This document shows positions 39,703 through 51,560 of a stretch of 64,000 nucleotides of DNA, one piece after another. Origin of the DNA: Siphlonurus alternatus. Taxonomy: Eukaryota > Arthropoda > Insecta > Ephemeroptera > Siphlonuridae. Positions within the stretch are counted from its first letter, which is position 1, and every line of letters begins with the position of its first letter. The translations under genes and the position numbers were made by a program. Under the pieces are notes generated by a model, which searched no databases, was not told the origin of the DNA, and was given only the letters and a program-made list of their open reading frames with translations. The stretch spans positions 21,515,971 to 21,579,970 of the forward strand of contig OX463785.1 in the NCBI GenBank assembly GCA_949825025.1, read 5' to 3'.

Positions 39703-40048
39703 GTTTGAAACCCCGAACCTTCCGAAAACTTGACTTGGCGTTTCGCTGGCTCTTCCGGAACGGGGACGGTCACGGCCTTGAAATCCATCCTGGCATTTGC
39801 CTGCGACTGAGGGAGAAGTGGAAACCTCAGCCAGGATGGACGCTACGGCATTTGTCAATGAACCGGAAGTGCAATGGTCCAAGACCAGGGGAATCACATA
39901 TAGTGGAAAAGCGCAACGATTTACTTCTGGGTGGGAAACGTGGTTTTTGTTGAAAATGGTCACCCATCCAACTACTAACCACGTTCGGCGTTGCTTGACT
40001 TCGGTGATCTGACGAGACTCGGTCAAGTGCATTGCGCCACACACGAGC
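39703..40048 (-). mobile_element. SINE with 5S-rRNA-derived head, second copy
   Basis: The 5S-like head (40048-39957, minus strand) reads gtcagatcaccgaagtcaag, caacgccgaacgtggttagt, then ggatgggtgacc, closer to real 5S rRNA than the copy at 26749. The central domain (catcctggctgaggtttcca) follows. No A-tail remains at the left. The 124-codon open frame on the minus strand is entirely inside this element and is rejected as a gene. Confidence 0.83.
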
Positions 40049-40081
40049 TGATACAAAAAAAATTCTTCAATTTTATGACAG

Positions 40082-40254
40082 CATTAAAAGATGAACTGGA
40101 AGATTTATCTAAAGCTTCCCATGATACCATCTTCGGCTCTGAGCAAAATATCACAATGACCAAACAGAAAATGTCACGAGAGTTCTTTTTGGATGCAAGA
40201 TTTCTCCCTGTGTCCATGCAACGGCTTGAAAACCTGCCACAACTAAAGTGGTAA
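40082..40254 (+). CDS. Candidate exon, unknown product
   Basis: Directly right of a SINE, acceptor ttcttcaattttatgacag opens a frame LKDELEDLSKASHDTIFG, SEQNITMTKQKMSREFFL, DARFLPVSMQRLENLPQLKW, then TAA. A donor GTAAAT at 40251 would make it an internal exon of 169 nt. Charged, helix-forming composition and about 40 % GC against under 20 % just downstream argue for real coding origin. Product unknown; it may belong to a gene with very long introns, or be a pseudogene fragment. Confidence 0.4.
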
Positions 40255-41167
40255 ATAATAAATACTATAATTATAAAATTAAAAATTATAATTATAAAAT
40301 TATTTTATAATTTATAATTATAATTATAATAATAATAATAATAATTATAAATAATAATAATTGACTAATAATAATTATTTATAGTAAAAAATTTCTTTTA
40401 ACAATTTATTAAAAAATAATTCAAATTAATACACATTATATATGTATTGTTTTAATATTCTAATCAATAAATAATTTTTCATAAAATATATATATAAATA
40501 AATATATTATTTAAATAATTTATTAATTATTTTCTTTATTATTGTAAAAAATATCATAATTAATTTATTTATAAAGAAATTCTTTGAAAAAAATAAAAAC
40601 TAATATAAATTTATCGAATTAATTAATGTAATAAATAATGTTAATAAAAAAACGGATAATTTTTTAAATACGTATGTTACTCTAAATAATTTTAAAGATA
40701 ATTTTCTCACAAAATTAAACAACAAATTATCTTGTTCAGACGCACTACATGAAAACCGAGTACATACTATGACACCTCGGTTCTCTCGTTATCCCACGTC
40801 TTTAATGATACGATCCACAAAGAAGACTTGTCAAAGCGATACACAAAGTACAGAGCTGTTTGATTAGCAGGGTTGAGATCAAAGCCGTTCGGTGTAAATT
40901 AATACAGAGAGGGTTCGGAGGGAAATAAGTTCACGAGTATACACAGCACGGTGGATATTAAAGGTTATTAATCCAATATATAATCTGTCAGAATTTCCAC
41001 TATAATGTATCTTACATAACAAAAAAAAAAAAACATCTTGAAATGAGGTTTTAAAGTGCAATTTAATTAAAGTTCTTTAATCACAATAAATAATTAAAAA
41101 ATGTAGTCAACTAATCATATAATTTGAAGTTGAATTATTGCTATAACTGCATGGTTATTTAAATTCA
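40255..41167. other. Extremely AT-rich palindromic stretch
   Basis: 40258-40380 is nearly pure A+T with nested inverted repeats (ataattataaaatt and inverses, then (AAT)n). The part to 40740 stays below about 15 % GC by eye; 40780-40920 is GC-richer but without an exon. Confidence 0.6.
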
Positions 41168-41377
41168 TACACAACACGAACTTTACTCCTACACTATTTT
41201 TTGACATTGCTACGAAGTCTATAGAGGCATGGTGAACTTGAATTTCTTGAACTGGATGATCTTATTATCTCTTATAAAATTGCAAATCTGCATTTCTTGT
41301 AGCTGCAACGCCAGCAAATGGGACATACTGCAGGAGTAAATAAAGTAAATTTAATGTTCGTGCTGTCCAGAGGGGTA
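41168..41377. mobile_element. Family D MITE
   Basis: Blocks acacgaactttactcctac, gaagtctatagaggcatggt, aaattgcaaatctgcatttc and gctgcaacgccagcaaat match the other copies; ends tacac and ggggta remain. Non-coding. Confidence 0.7.
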
Positions 41378-41521
41378 CATTATTTTATTGTAAATACGAA
41401 AAAATTATAATATTTTTTTAATGTTTTTTGTACAATTTAGATACTAAAAATATCACATAATGGCAATGAGTTTAAGGGATTTTTATCGTAGCAATTAGTA
41501 CTAAAACACTATACGTGCACG

Positions 41522-41548
41522 CTCTCTCTCTCTCTCTCTCTCTCTCTG
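41522..41548. repeat. Short (CT)n tract
   Basis: About 27 bp of CT repeat. Confidence 0.9.
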
Positions 41549-41935
41549 TACCTAATTACAGACAACAAGTACCTGCACGTACGCCAAAGGTACTTAAATA
41601 CTCTGGCTGCTCTGAGGTTACATTTAAAAATATTCTCAGAGACAAGAGCAAATGTTTTGGCTCGGTACTTCGTAACAACCACTCAGCTTATTTAACACTT
41701 CGATGGACCTCGTTAATTTGTGTGTTACTTCCACTAGGTAGCCAAAGGCAGGTTTTTTTAATTAGACTTTTGTTTATCAATTCATCATATTTAATTATAC
41801 ATACATATATATAATATAATAATTATTACGATGCAAAACATCAGGGTGGTCTTCAAATAACACAACTTAACATGGACTTGGCTTAAAGCTGTCAGCGCAA
41901 CAATGAGGAATACAGTATAAGACTGTCTTAGTTTT

Positions 41936-42271
41936 AGAATGGACAACATACATGAAATTTTTTTATTACAGAAATGAATAGAGGGTACCAAATTATGCTA
42001 CTCTGATTTTTTTCAGATTTTTTTGAGACCCAGAACTATTTTTAAATAATTATTGAAAGTGCGGCCACGCCCCCTGGAGGCATCAATAGGCATCCAGTCT
42101 ATATCCTTTTTATTAAGGCTGCAGGGGTGCCAACTGAAATCGCAGGACTTTCAATAATTATTTAAAAATAGTTCTGGGTCTCAAAAAAATCTGAAAAAAT
42201 TCTGAGTAGCATAATTTGGTACCTTCTATTCATTTCTGCAATAAAAAATTTTCATGTTTGTTGTCCATTGT
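41936..42271. mobile_element. Family A MITE with a replaced centre
   Basis: The arms match family A (attacagaaatgaatagaggg, ctcagatttttttgag-like blocks and their inverses), but the centre around 42060-42150 is unrelated: a GC-rich stretch (gcggccacgccccctggagg) replaces the usual gacgtcacgcggcg core. This suggests that the arms can carry different inserts. Confidence 0.85.
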
Positions 42272-42592
42272 TGTTATTTAATTGTGTTATTTGAAGATCC
42301 TAGCTGAAATATGTCACTTTATACTTCAAATTTATGTATAAAATTTTACTTCCATCCCACAAGACATTTAATTTAATAATACTCCTGCATAAAACTTCAT
42401 AAGTTATGACAATTTCTTCAGTGGTTGATTTTAAAATGAATTTGAAATTCTCTATTAAATAACATAACATGAAAAATATGAATAAAAAGGAATAAATACA
42501 TAAACTGATGCCAAAAAAAAAGGGTGACAATCTTTTTTAAGGGTAAATTAAGTTCAACATATTTGGTAATTATTATAATTTATCAAAATTCG

Positions 42593-42754
<162 letters not shown>

Positions 42755-43679
42755 ATGAAATAAAAGGAGACTAGTTACTATTTTAAGTATCGGATACAAG
42801 GTTACGACTTCATTCTCTGAATGTGTAATGCATTTGTACTAATCTGTAAACATCCAGCGCCTCGTGAAAGTCCTAACTGTGCGTTATACGACTGCGAGAA
42901 AGGACAAAGAATTTCCAGTCGTCAAACTGAAGATCTAATGTTTCATACGTGTTAATGTTGCCATTTAAATTTTACGATCGGATGTTAAAGTTGTTGGTTA
43001 CTTATTTTTAGTGTTCTTAATAGGTTCTATTAACGTTACAATTTATGTAAGGGAGTTAGCGTTTATAAAAATTTAGTTAAAGAAGTTTACATTGAATTTA
43101 AGAATGTAGAGATGATGAAATATTCGTTTAACAATAATAAGAAAACATGGACTAAAATCTTGCATAAATATTTGTTTAAACGTTTGTAACATTTATAAAA
43201 TTTATAAATTGCTTTAAAGTTGTAAGTCTATAATATTTATTATAGCTATTAACAAATAATAAAATATGTATGATAATATGATAATAAATTCATTTCAATT
43301 ATGAAAATATATATTTGTCATAAATTAATATTTGATTCTAATGAACATTACTAATTATCAATGTCAATTAAATTTAAATTTACTAATGGGAGCAGAGTTG
43401 AAGAATTTAATTTAATTTTTATCGCTCAACTTTTTGATATTTGTTATTATTTGTTTTGCAAAATTTTTAGTATGTGTTTTGAATATTTTGAATACTCAAT
43501 AATTTGCTTGTTTCTCATAAAATTATAACGTTTTTGAACAATATTTTTGTTATTATTTTAAAGTAGAAAATATAAATTTTTTAAAATATTTTGTATTTAT
43601 TTTTTTTATATTAGATGTTTTAGTAAATGATTCAAACTCGGTGAATGTAACAGAACAAGTAATGACCCCTCCACATATC
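42755..43679. other. Gene-free AT-rich stretch
   Basis: A modest GC-richer patch at 42850-42930; no exon or element recognised. Confidence 0.6.
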
Positions 43680-43800
43680 GTCTCTGGTTTGTTTACGTGC
43701 ACCTCGTTGTCATAGCAACGCGAGGTGGCGAGCAAGCGAGGGACGTGTCGGTCTTACGTGGCTTACCAGGGAGGCTCTTGTACACTCCACCGCATGATGA
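43680..43800. promoter_or_regulatory. GC-rich island with RFX X-box-like site
   Basis: A 120-bp GC-richer island contains GTTGTCATAGCAAC (43706-43719), which matches the palindromic RFX X-box (GTTGCCATGGCAAC) at 12 of 14 bases and lies in the larger inverted repeat cctcgttg/caacgcgagg. RFX sites control ciliary and other genes in animals. No coding sequence follows nearby. Confidence 0.4.
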
Positions 43801-43906
43801 ACGTGATTTAATCCGTGATAACAATGAAAATTAAATAATAACATAATTATTTTTTCTTAATTTTTATTTCCACCAATAATAAATAACTGTTTATAAAATA
43901 TATTCA

Positions 43907-44050
43907 TGGCGGCGATTCACAAAAGAGTTATCCAGAAAGTTAAATCCACGTTTCTCAACCTCAATAACCATGGTTAACGCCAGTTTAATTTAATGTAACT
44001 AAACGGGATTAATGAAAAACCTCCCTAACTCCTTTCGTGAATAACCCCCA
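43907..44050. mobile_element. Palindromic MITE, family E
   Basis: Left end tggcggcgattcacaaaag and right end cctttcgtgaataaccccca are inverse ends of the family. The interior has accgtt/aaccatggtt themes typical of it. Confidence 0.72.
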
Positions 44051-44885
44051 ATTTTATATTTTGTAAACGTGTATACAATACTTTAAATCTGTAGAATTCA
44101 ACTTGAATTGAATTGATTGATGTATTGACTTCGGGTCTATAAGGACCAAGCAGTCATTGCCCGTAAAATAGAATTCAACTTTAAAACTTAACAATCAGTT
44201 GTTGTAACAAATTTTCTTGCAAGTTTTTCTTAAAACTTTCAATATAAATTTCATCATAAAAATACAACCAAAAAGTGACAAAAATATGACAAAATTACAA
44301 GGCATTCCTTTTGAAAGTAGCTGAAAGTTGCAGTATTTCTGACATTCCTATTCGAAATTCTTTTGTAAATTCACACAAAGATTAAATTACTTCCACATGA
44401 AAAACCTCTGTAAAGTTTTAAAACTTTTAACAAAAAAGCTACAAACTTTCTGAGCTAATTTTTTCAAAAGTAAGCAAAGTACTCACCGTCTAGCCGTTCT
44501 CCATTGTTGGTGTCTATTTTTTACACGATATTCCACTGTAGTAGAAGCTGAAACAATGACGTCACAGTTAGATAACGTGGCTTGCAGTGTATCTGTTAAA
44601 GTACATGCCCTGATATTCCAGTATGTTTTAATTTACACAAAAATATAACTGACTTACCATGCAAAACATCTCAGCAACTTGTAAATAATAAAAATTCCTT
44701 AACAAATAATTAATTTTCAATGGGGTGTCAAGGCAATTAACCCTAATTTACATTTAAAATTTATCATTTATTATGTGACATATAACTATATTAATCCAAA
44801 TGTTGAAAATTCAAAAAATTTGGAACTTTATTTCAGGTATAAAATTGGATTTTCAATTATTTTGTCAATATGTACCAAAAATTAG

Positions 44886-45191
44886 TAACAATGGACAACC
44901 TGCATCATTTTTTATTGCAGGTGAATAGAGAATACCCAATTATGCTACTTTGATTTTTTTTTCATTATATTTTTTTAGAGCTTGGAATATATTTTTATTT
45001 TATAGTACAGAAAAAGATAACAATATTACTTCATAAAAATTTAAGGACTAAAATGGGTGTATTTGACTAACTTTTTAGCAATATGTTATTATATGCCAAT
45101 ACTTTCTCTACTATAAAAAAATCAAAGTAACACAATTTTGTGCCCTCTATTTATCTGCAATAAAAAAGATCATGCAGGCTTTCCATTGTTA
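44886..45191. mobile_element. Decayed family A MITE
   Basis: Ends taacaatggacaacctgcat and its inverse (atgcaggctttccattgtta) with TA at both outer edges. The inner blocks are recognisable (ttttttattgcag, aattatgctact) but strongly diverged, and the centre has lost TGACGTCA. Confidence 0.75.
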
Positions 45192-45487
45192 AAATTAATT
45201 ATTTAAAATATCCACATAGTTTCAGGGAGAATTGCCAAGACTCTATTTTGTATAAAGACTGCAGCAGCAATGACGTCAGTCACACACTTATGCCGACTGT
45301 AACAACCACCATCCTCATTGTCTCTCCGTCATATCGTGTTTCTGTACTTGTAAGAACACGCTGTTCCACATTGCTCTGCCTTGCTGGTAATTGGGCCATT
45401 GATCGACTAGAATGGTGGGAGAGAGAATAGAAATGTACGGTTTTCTCGACATAAATGTCACATTACAGGTGTAATAATAGCCATTAT

Positions 45488-45752
45488 TTTTATTTTTTTT
45501 TTACAAGGATACACTCCTACGAGTTTTGAGATCGAAGCGGAGTAATGGATAAGGAAGGAAATGGATGGTGCCATGGCCACGGCCTGTTATACGTCCCAGC
45601 ATTTGCTGAGGTGAGACTGAGGGATCCGTGGAAACCTCAGTCAGGACGGACACTTCTACTTTTTATCAATGGACCAAATTGCAGTCCAAAGCAAAGCCTG
45701 GGGAACCACACACTAGTGCATCAAGACAGTGAGATGATTTACCCACGAGGTA
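45488..45752 (-). mobile_element. SINE of the same family, head missing
   Basis: Contains the 3' half (poly-T at 45493-45502, then ttacaaggatacactcctac) and the central domain (gtggaaacctcagtcaggac on +) but ends before the 5S-like head, so it is 5' truncated. This is the usual form of incomplete reverse transcription. Confidence 0.8.
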
Positions 45753-46505
45753 AAGATTTATCGGAAAGTGTACATCTCGATCCTCTGATAAAAGTATGAT
45801 TTCGATTCATATGATATAATACAACATACATTTTACTAAAAAATTGATGAAATTTCCATGGCAGTTTATTTTTTTTATACGTCGTTACCTCCTATTAACA
45901 AAATCTTGACTATTTTTTTTTTACTGATATCAATAATTTAATAATAAGTAAATTTCATCTTCCCAGCTATTTTCTATGCCCTGCATGCTTTTGAATTAAT
46001 ATATTGAAACTCCTTTTCATGTTTAAAAATTAATCCAAAAGTTTTAAAAAAAAATTTTATTTTGATAATTTTGATTTTCATTAACTTTTAATAATATTTA
46101 TAAATATAAATACTATTTTAATTGTTACAAAAATGTTATTGTGTATATAAAAACAATATTCAGAAAATCTTATTAAGATTCAATCTATAAGCAGAGCAAT
46201 TAAATTCCAAGATTAAAGTAAATTAACACACTTCGTGAAAAGAATATTGTTCATATCAAATCATTTAAATTGCATTAAATCATTTACAATTTCAATTTAT
46301 ATAAGAAATTTACATAATTATTATACCATGCTGCATGCGCAACAAAATGAGAACACAAAAATATTGATTTCTTTGTTAATAACTTACATAAAAATAGTAA
46401 AATATATAAGACATATATAGGATGTATTTGAAAAATTGGAACAGTAAAACAGTGTGGTTATTTTTTATTAAATAATCTGCAAATTAAGCTTGAGTATATA
46501 TAAGG

Positions 46506-46795
46506 AAAACACAAAAAATCAGTGCTTACAGTACGTTTACATGAGTTGTCTGATCCGTATTAAAGACTCATATAAACACTGGTATTTGATCCGCATTCAT
46601 CCAATGCGCTGCTTTAATTATTCACGACGGTTGTTTCAAGCGTATCGAACGTTCAATACGGATCGAAAATTCTCATGTAAACAGTTGATGAATACGATTT
46701 TTTTGAAAACGCATCCATCGAACTCAAGAACATCATGTAAACCATTGAGCTCTACACATTGTGTAGAGCTCAATGATGTAAACACATACTAATTG
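46506..46795. mobile_element. Candidate fold-back element with repeated GTTTACAT/ATGTAAAC
   Basis: Copies of tttacatga or its inverse occur at about 46529, 46674, 46731 and 46776. At its right end a perfect 16-bp inverted repeat with a one-base loop (cattgagctctacaca and inverse, 46743-46775) forms a hairpin. GC content is above background. The open frame across it has no family resemblance, so I treat it as a decayed mobile element. Confidence 0.5.
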
Positions 46796-49034
46796 TATGG
46801 GAGATCAAGATCCCCTCATCCACTTTTTATGCCCCTTCCCCCTTAATGATGACAAACAAAACCCTCCAATATATTTCTCTTGTTACGCCATGATAGTGTA
46901 ATTATTTATTTATTATAATACTTAATAGTCAAAATTGATTAAAGAACTATATTTAAACATCCCTTATCATGTGACATTTTCTACTTCCGACAGTGTAATG
47001 TATATTTATATGCCAGACACGCGATATTAAACTATATCAATATTGAGTCTAAAGTATGTATTTCAATTGAGTCGATATAAAGTTGAGTTATATTTTAATA
47101 CCCCACGTCTTTTTTCAATTCTCACAGCAGCCGTGACTCACATAAGAAATAAAAGAAGGGAGAACGTCGCAATGCACCGTGACCTTTTTGTGACCTTGAC
47201 GATAGAAAAGTCAAATCTTTGGTGCATTGACAAAAAAAGGGTGCATATCAATTTAAAAAATATAGAGTTTTATATTATATATTTTTTTTCGTTTTTTTTT
47301 TTTTTTTTTCTCTTTTCTAATATATATTAGCTTCTAATACCCTTAAAATTGTGCTACAAGCATAGGGAAAGGCATTACACGATTCAATTATAACGTTATA
47401 GCTCCTTTCATCTCAATTATGATGTTTGTAAGTTCAAAATAATTGACGACATAACTAAATTGAAGATATGGATAAAATAATGTAATAAAAAATATTATAC
47501 TGCAGGTTGTTCATCATTCACAACTACAAGAAATTTCATTTAATTGCAACGCGCCTTAATTTGACAGTCCATGATTAATTGTGGCTTAAGAGAGTCAACG
47601 ATAATATCCTCAAATCTTTAGTTTTAGCTAAATTAAATGTGACACTTTAATTTTAGTCACAGCCTAAAAGTGACTTGATAATTATTTTATCAACTAAGAA
47701 TAAAAGACACAATTGGTAGTTGAAGATCAAATTGACATTATCTCTGTCAAATTGATTACATAATATTAGATATATTTTTTTATTTTACATTCAAATGGGT
47801 ATTTTTTAAAGTCTTTAATCTCATTACGTGAATTAAAGTAGACAATATTAGAAGCAGCTTATGTATTTAACCACAAACAGCTTTTTCGTGACACAATACT
47901 TTTTTTACACTTTTTATGCTTTTATAATTTAAAAAAAAATAAAAATTATTTTTTTTATATTTGTTTCATTATAAAATATAAAAAATAAAAAAAAATTTAT
48001 ACAATCATTTATATATTTTTTAAAATGCATAATAAATAATTATTTAATTATTTTTATGAAATAACGATAAATTTTATTGTAAAAATTATTAGCGTAATAT
48101 TAGTTAATTCTCATTATTAATCGAAAAAAGAAAAAATTAAGCTGCAATGTCCTTAGTATATTATTCTTCATGTAAAACATTTCATGCAAAAGTCCATTCT
48201 CTTTATCTAAAATACAAAGGAAACAAGTAGAGCTCAACTAAATGAAAAAAATCTGTTTATGAATAAACTAGAGCGGCAGTAATTGTTCTGTAGCAAAATG
48301 TTTCTCGAGCAAAGAAGAAATTTTCTTTAAAAATAAATCTTGCAAATGTCGAACAAAAATATAAGTATTCTAAAAAGAAAAAAAAAGCTCTAGGTGTACT
48401 GTGTATTATGCAGTTAATTATTATAATATCATAATACATCATCATAGTGTTTATTGATTATTCACATCATAAAAAAAGGAAATATAAAATCTAAAATATT
48501 TTGAAGCAATATAAAATTGTTTTTAGTTTTATAATTATTGTCTTGTTCATGTGCATCCACTTCGTATAATTTTACTCCCCATACACAGTAATGTTATATG
48601 TAATTTAAAAATATACATATTAAAAGTTTGGATACAAGACTAAGTATTTTAATTTTCTTCAGATTTTTTTAAACACCCTTAAAATCATACTGCAAAACGC
48701 TGTGACGTAATAGACCTAGGTCATAGTCATGCAAGTTTTATTTAACACGCAAGCATATAGGAAAATATGTTATAGAAATTATTGCATGCATGACTATGTT
48801 GTCACAGCGTCTTTCCCTTAATGTTAGATTTGAGAAAATTGATAATTCTTCACTCGAGTTCCTCTTTTTAAATTTGAAATAAAAAATTGTCCTTCAATTA
48901 TTATGTACTTTTTTATTTTAAATTACACCGTAGCCTAAAATAATAAAATGTTTTTGTTGTAATGCGCTCAGTAGTAAAACGAGTTGTTATTTATTTTATT
49001 ATTGTTAATTATCATTAAATTAAACTCAGTTGTA
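46796..49034. other. Gene-free AT-rich stretch
   Basis: Contains a family C fragment at 47338-47380 and the family C element at 48660. No coding sequence seen. Confidence 0.6.
48660..48835. mobile_element. Family C palindromic element
   Basis: Inverted arms: aacgctgtgacgtaat followed by catagtcatgcaa on the left, and ttgcatgcatgactatg followed by ttgtcacagcgt on the right. Non-coding fold-back element. Confidence 0.72.
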
Positions 49035-49353
49035 ATGGAGTATTGTCCTCAATTTTTTTTATTGCAGAAATGGATAGAGGGTGAAAAGTTATGCTACCCT
49101 GATTTTTTTCCGATTTTTTAGAGCCCGGGAAGTATTTTTAAAAAATTATTGAAAGTCCTATTTGTGACGTCACGCGGCGTCAAGTCCTATCTTTTTCTTA
49201 AAGAGCGGCGTCTCGTGACGTCACAAAAAGAACTTTCAATCATTTTTTAAAAATACTTCCAGGTCTCAAAAAAATCTAAAAAAAATCAGGGTAGCATAAC
49301 TTTGCACCCTCTATCCATTTCTGCAATAAAAAAATTTGAGGTCAGTACTCCAT
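49035..49353. mobile_element. Palindromic MITE, family A, young copy
   Basis: Near-twin of the 6861 copy, bounded by TA at each side (49033-49034 and 49354-49355 in the best alignment), which supports a TA target duplication. Contains two TGACGTCA palindromes at 49165 and 49216. Non-coding. Confidence 0.9.
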
Positions 49354-50657
49354 TACATTAATTAGAACTCCCTAAAACTAATAATGCTTTGATTTCGCTA
49401 GTAATTTTACACTTTTTGTGTCTTGTCTTTATAAAGTTTTCAGCTAATTGACAAACTTTTTGAAGAAGAACGAAGTTGAGGGAAACACAATTTACTGAAG
49501 TTTTTACTGCATTGGCTTTAATAAAACTTTGGTACGAATGAGATAAAACACCCGTTCAATTCAACACATTTTCTGTTCCAGAATTTACAATCTTGCTCTG
49601 CGAACAGAAAACAAATATATATATAAATTATCTATGTTAAATACAGAATTTAACACTCAGGAATGGAAAAATTAGTTCTAAATCGTTTCTTTTTTACTTT
49701 CTCAAAAGATTTAAATAATTATAGCTTACATTTAATATTTCAATCTATATCAATATTTTTTGAATACTATATTTATCCTATAATGATGTACAGTAAGATA
49801 ATTATTGTTTCGTTGTCCAAAAAAATTAGACACTTATCTCCTACATACCGCTTTCATTTGACTGAAATGTGTTTTACACATGAAATTTTATTTACTTTTT
49901 TAAATTTATACTCTTCGTTATGTTTTCTTTCTTAATTTTTAAATGTCAAAATTGATGCTTTACGTAACTTATCTGTTGCGTTTTGTTCTGTTTATAGGAC
50001 TTTGTCATAGTATCACTTGCCAACTGTTACATAATAAAACATGAGTGGATAATCTAAATCAAATAATGAAATAAAAATTTTAATTTCATTCTAAGATTAT
50101 GCTAGTATATTATTTTTATTCAATTATTAATGTGAAATATTTAGCTATAGTCTAATTATGTATAGTAAAATAATAAATTTATTCTTATAATTATATGCAT
50201 TAAAATCAGTAGCATATTAATAAATAACCTCGTGCTAATTTTTTTGTCATCTAAATATAAGACAAATTTCAACATTATTCATCTATTTTATTGATTTAAA
50301 TGTCCTTTTTTACTGCAGTAGAACTTCTATAAATAATTACAATCATATCATGTTAACATTCATTACATAAGAACAGCTGATCAGAGCATTCATATCACCA
50401 TATGTGCTAGGTCAAGGAGCAGTAGTCTGATATCTTCAATATATAAGTCCTTGGCATCGTTCCAGCAGTAATCATTTCCCGTCTATAATATGACTTTCGT
50501 CTATATAATAAAATATGTTTTATCATATAAGCTTTTCGATAAATATGTAATTGAGAAAATTCTGGTTATTTCATGAACTTGTCATGTCATTTTTTTTATT
50601 TATTTAACTTTAATGTTAAAGGAAATTGCATTTATTTTTCAACTTATTGAACATTTT
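49354..50657. other. Gene-free AT-rich stretch
   Basis: A patch at 50395-50490 has TATATAAG with downstream GC-richer sequence, promoter-like in form only. No gene seen. Confidence 0.55.
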
Positions 50658-50787
50658 TGGGTGCGATTCATAAAGAGAAGTTATCCAGGTTTCCAGCTAG
50701 CCACGTTATTTAATTAGGTTGTGGCTAACCACGGTTAGTGAAAAACGTGGATAACTAACCTAAAACTCGTGCGTTTCATGATGGGCT
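50658..50787. mobile_element. Palindromic MITE, family E
   Basis: Starts tgggtgcgattcataaagag and holds gttatccaggtttcc and gtggctaaccacggttag; the right end cgtgcgtttcatga is decayed. Directly to its right lies a SINE fragment. Confidence 0.68.
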
Positions 50788-50792
50788 CATCT

Positions 50793-50930
50793 GAAACGGT
50801 GTGGTGAACACGGCCTAGCAATCCCATCTTGCCATTTACCAATGGGCAGTGACTAAGGGAACAGTGGAAATCTCTCAGGATGGACGCTAAAGTTTTGTTC
50901 AATGCCTTCAATGGACCAAACCACAGTGAA
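50793..50930 (-). mobile_element. SINE fragment, decayed
   Basis: Short stretch with acacggcctagcaatcccat, accaatgggcagtgactaag, ggatggacgctaaagttt and atggaccaaaccacag in the same order as the 39703 copy. Both ends missing. Confidence 0.6.
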
Positions 50931-51404
50931 TTTTTTTTTAAGAATTTGCACTACGTAACGTTGATTAAGTTAATTAATATCCGGGAGTTTACAGACTGAC
51001 GAAGAAAATGGAAGCTGGAAGCTGGAAGCTAGATTTTCTGTTAACAGACCACTGATCAAATTAATGAAACTAAATATATAAATAAATAATTATTAATTAC
51101 TAAATCTTTATTTTTATATGAATGTTATTGTGACAAAAAATGAAGTTAAATTTAAAATTTGCAAAGTTAAACAACATATTATGTTATTTAAATTATAAAA
51201 AAATGTATTAATAAATATAATTAATATATATGTTACTGAAATACCTGTCAAAAATATATCAAAAAAATTTAAAAATATTTTATTTGCAAATATAAAATAT
51301 TACAAACAAAATTACATAATACTTGTACTTGTAATTTTAGGTAAATTATAAAAAAAGTTGAAAATCTCGTCAAGTTTTTTCGTGTTTCCCCTTGCTGGTA
51401 TGAG

Positions 51405-51560
51405 TCATGCCGCAGCAAATTCAATGAAATTCCCGCACCCTCCTCGACACACCGGCTCTCTGCCACGCCCTCCCTCCGCGCGCGTCGCTTTTCCTTTCTC
51501 CTAGGATCGATAAAATTGGGTGTGACGTCAGCAAGACGCCGCCGGACACCCGTGGGAGTC
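51405..51560. promoter_or_regulatory. GC-rich island beside the degenerate array
   Basis: A 150-bp stretch with ccctccctccgcgcgcgtcg, a TGAGTCA bZIP site (about 51404) and TGACGTCA (51523), in a surround of very high AT. The 125-codon minus-strand open frame crossing it also runs through array repeats (CQYCAC twice) and AT-rich sequence, so I do not call a protein. Confidence 0.35.

Noticed and set aside
39682..40056. 124-codon open frame on the minus strand
   Set aside because: It lies almost wholly within the 5S-headed SINE; the same frame is broken in the other copies.
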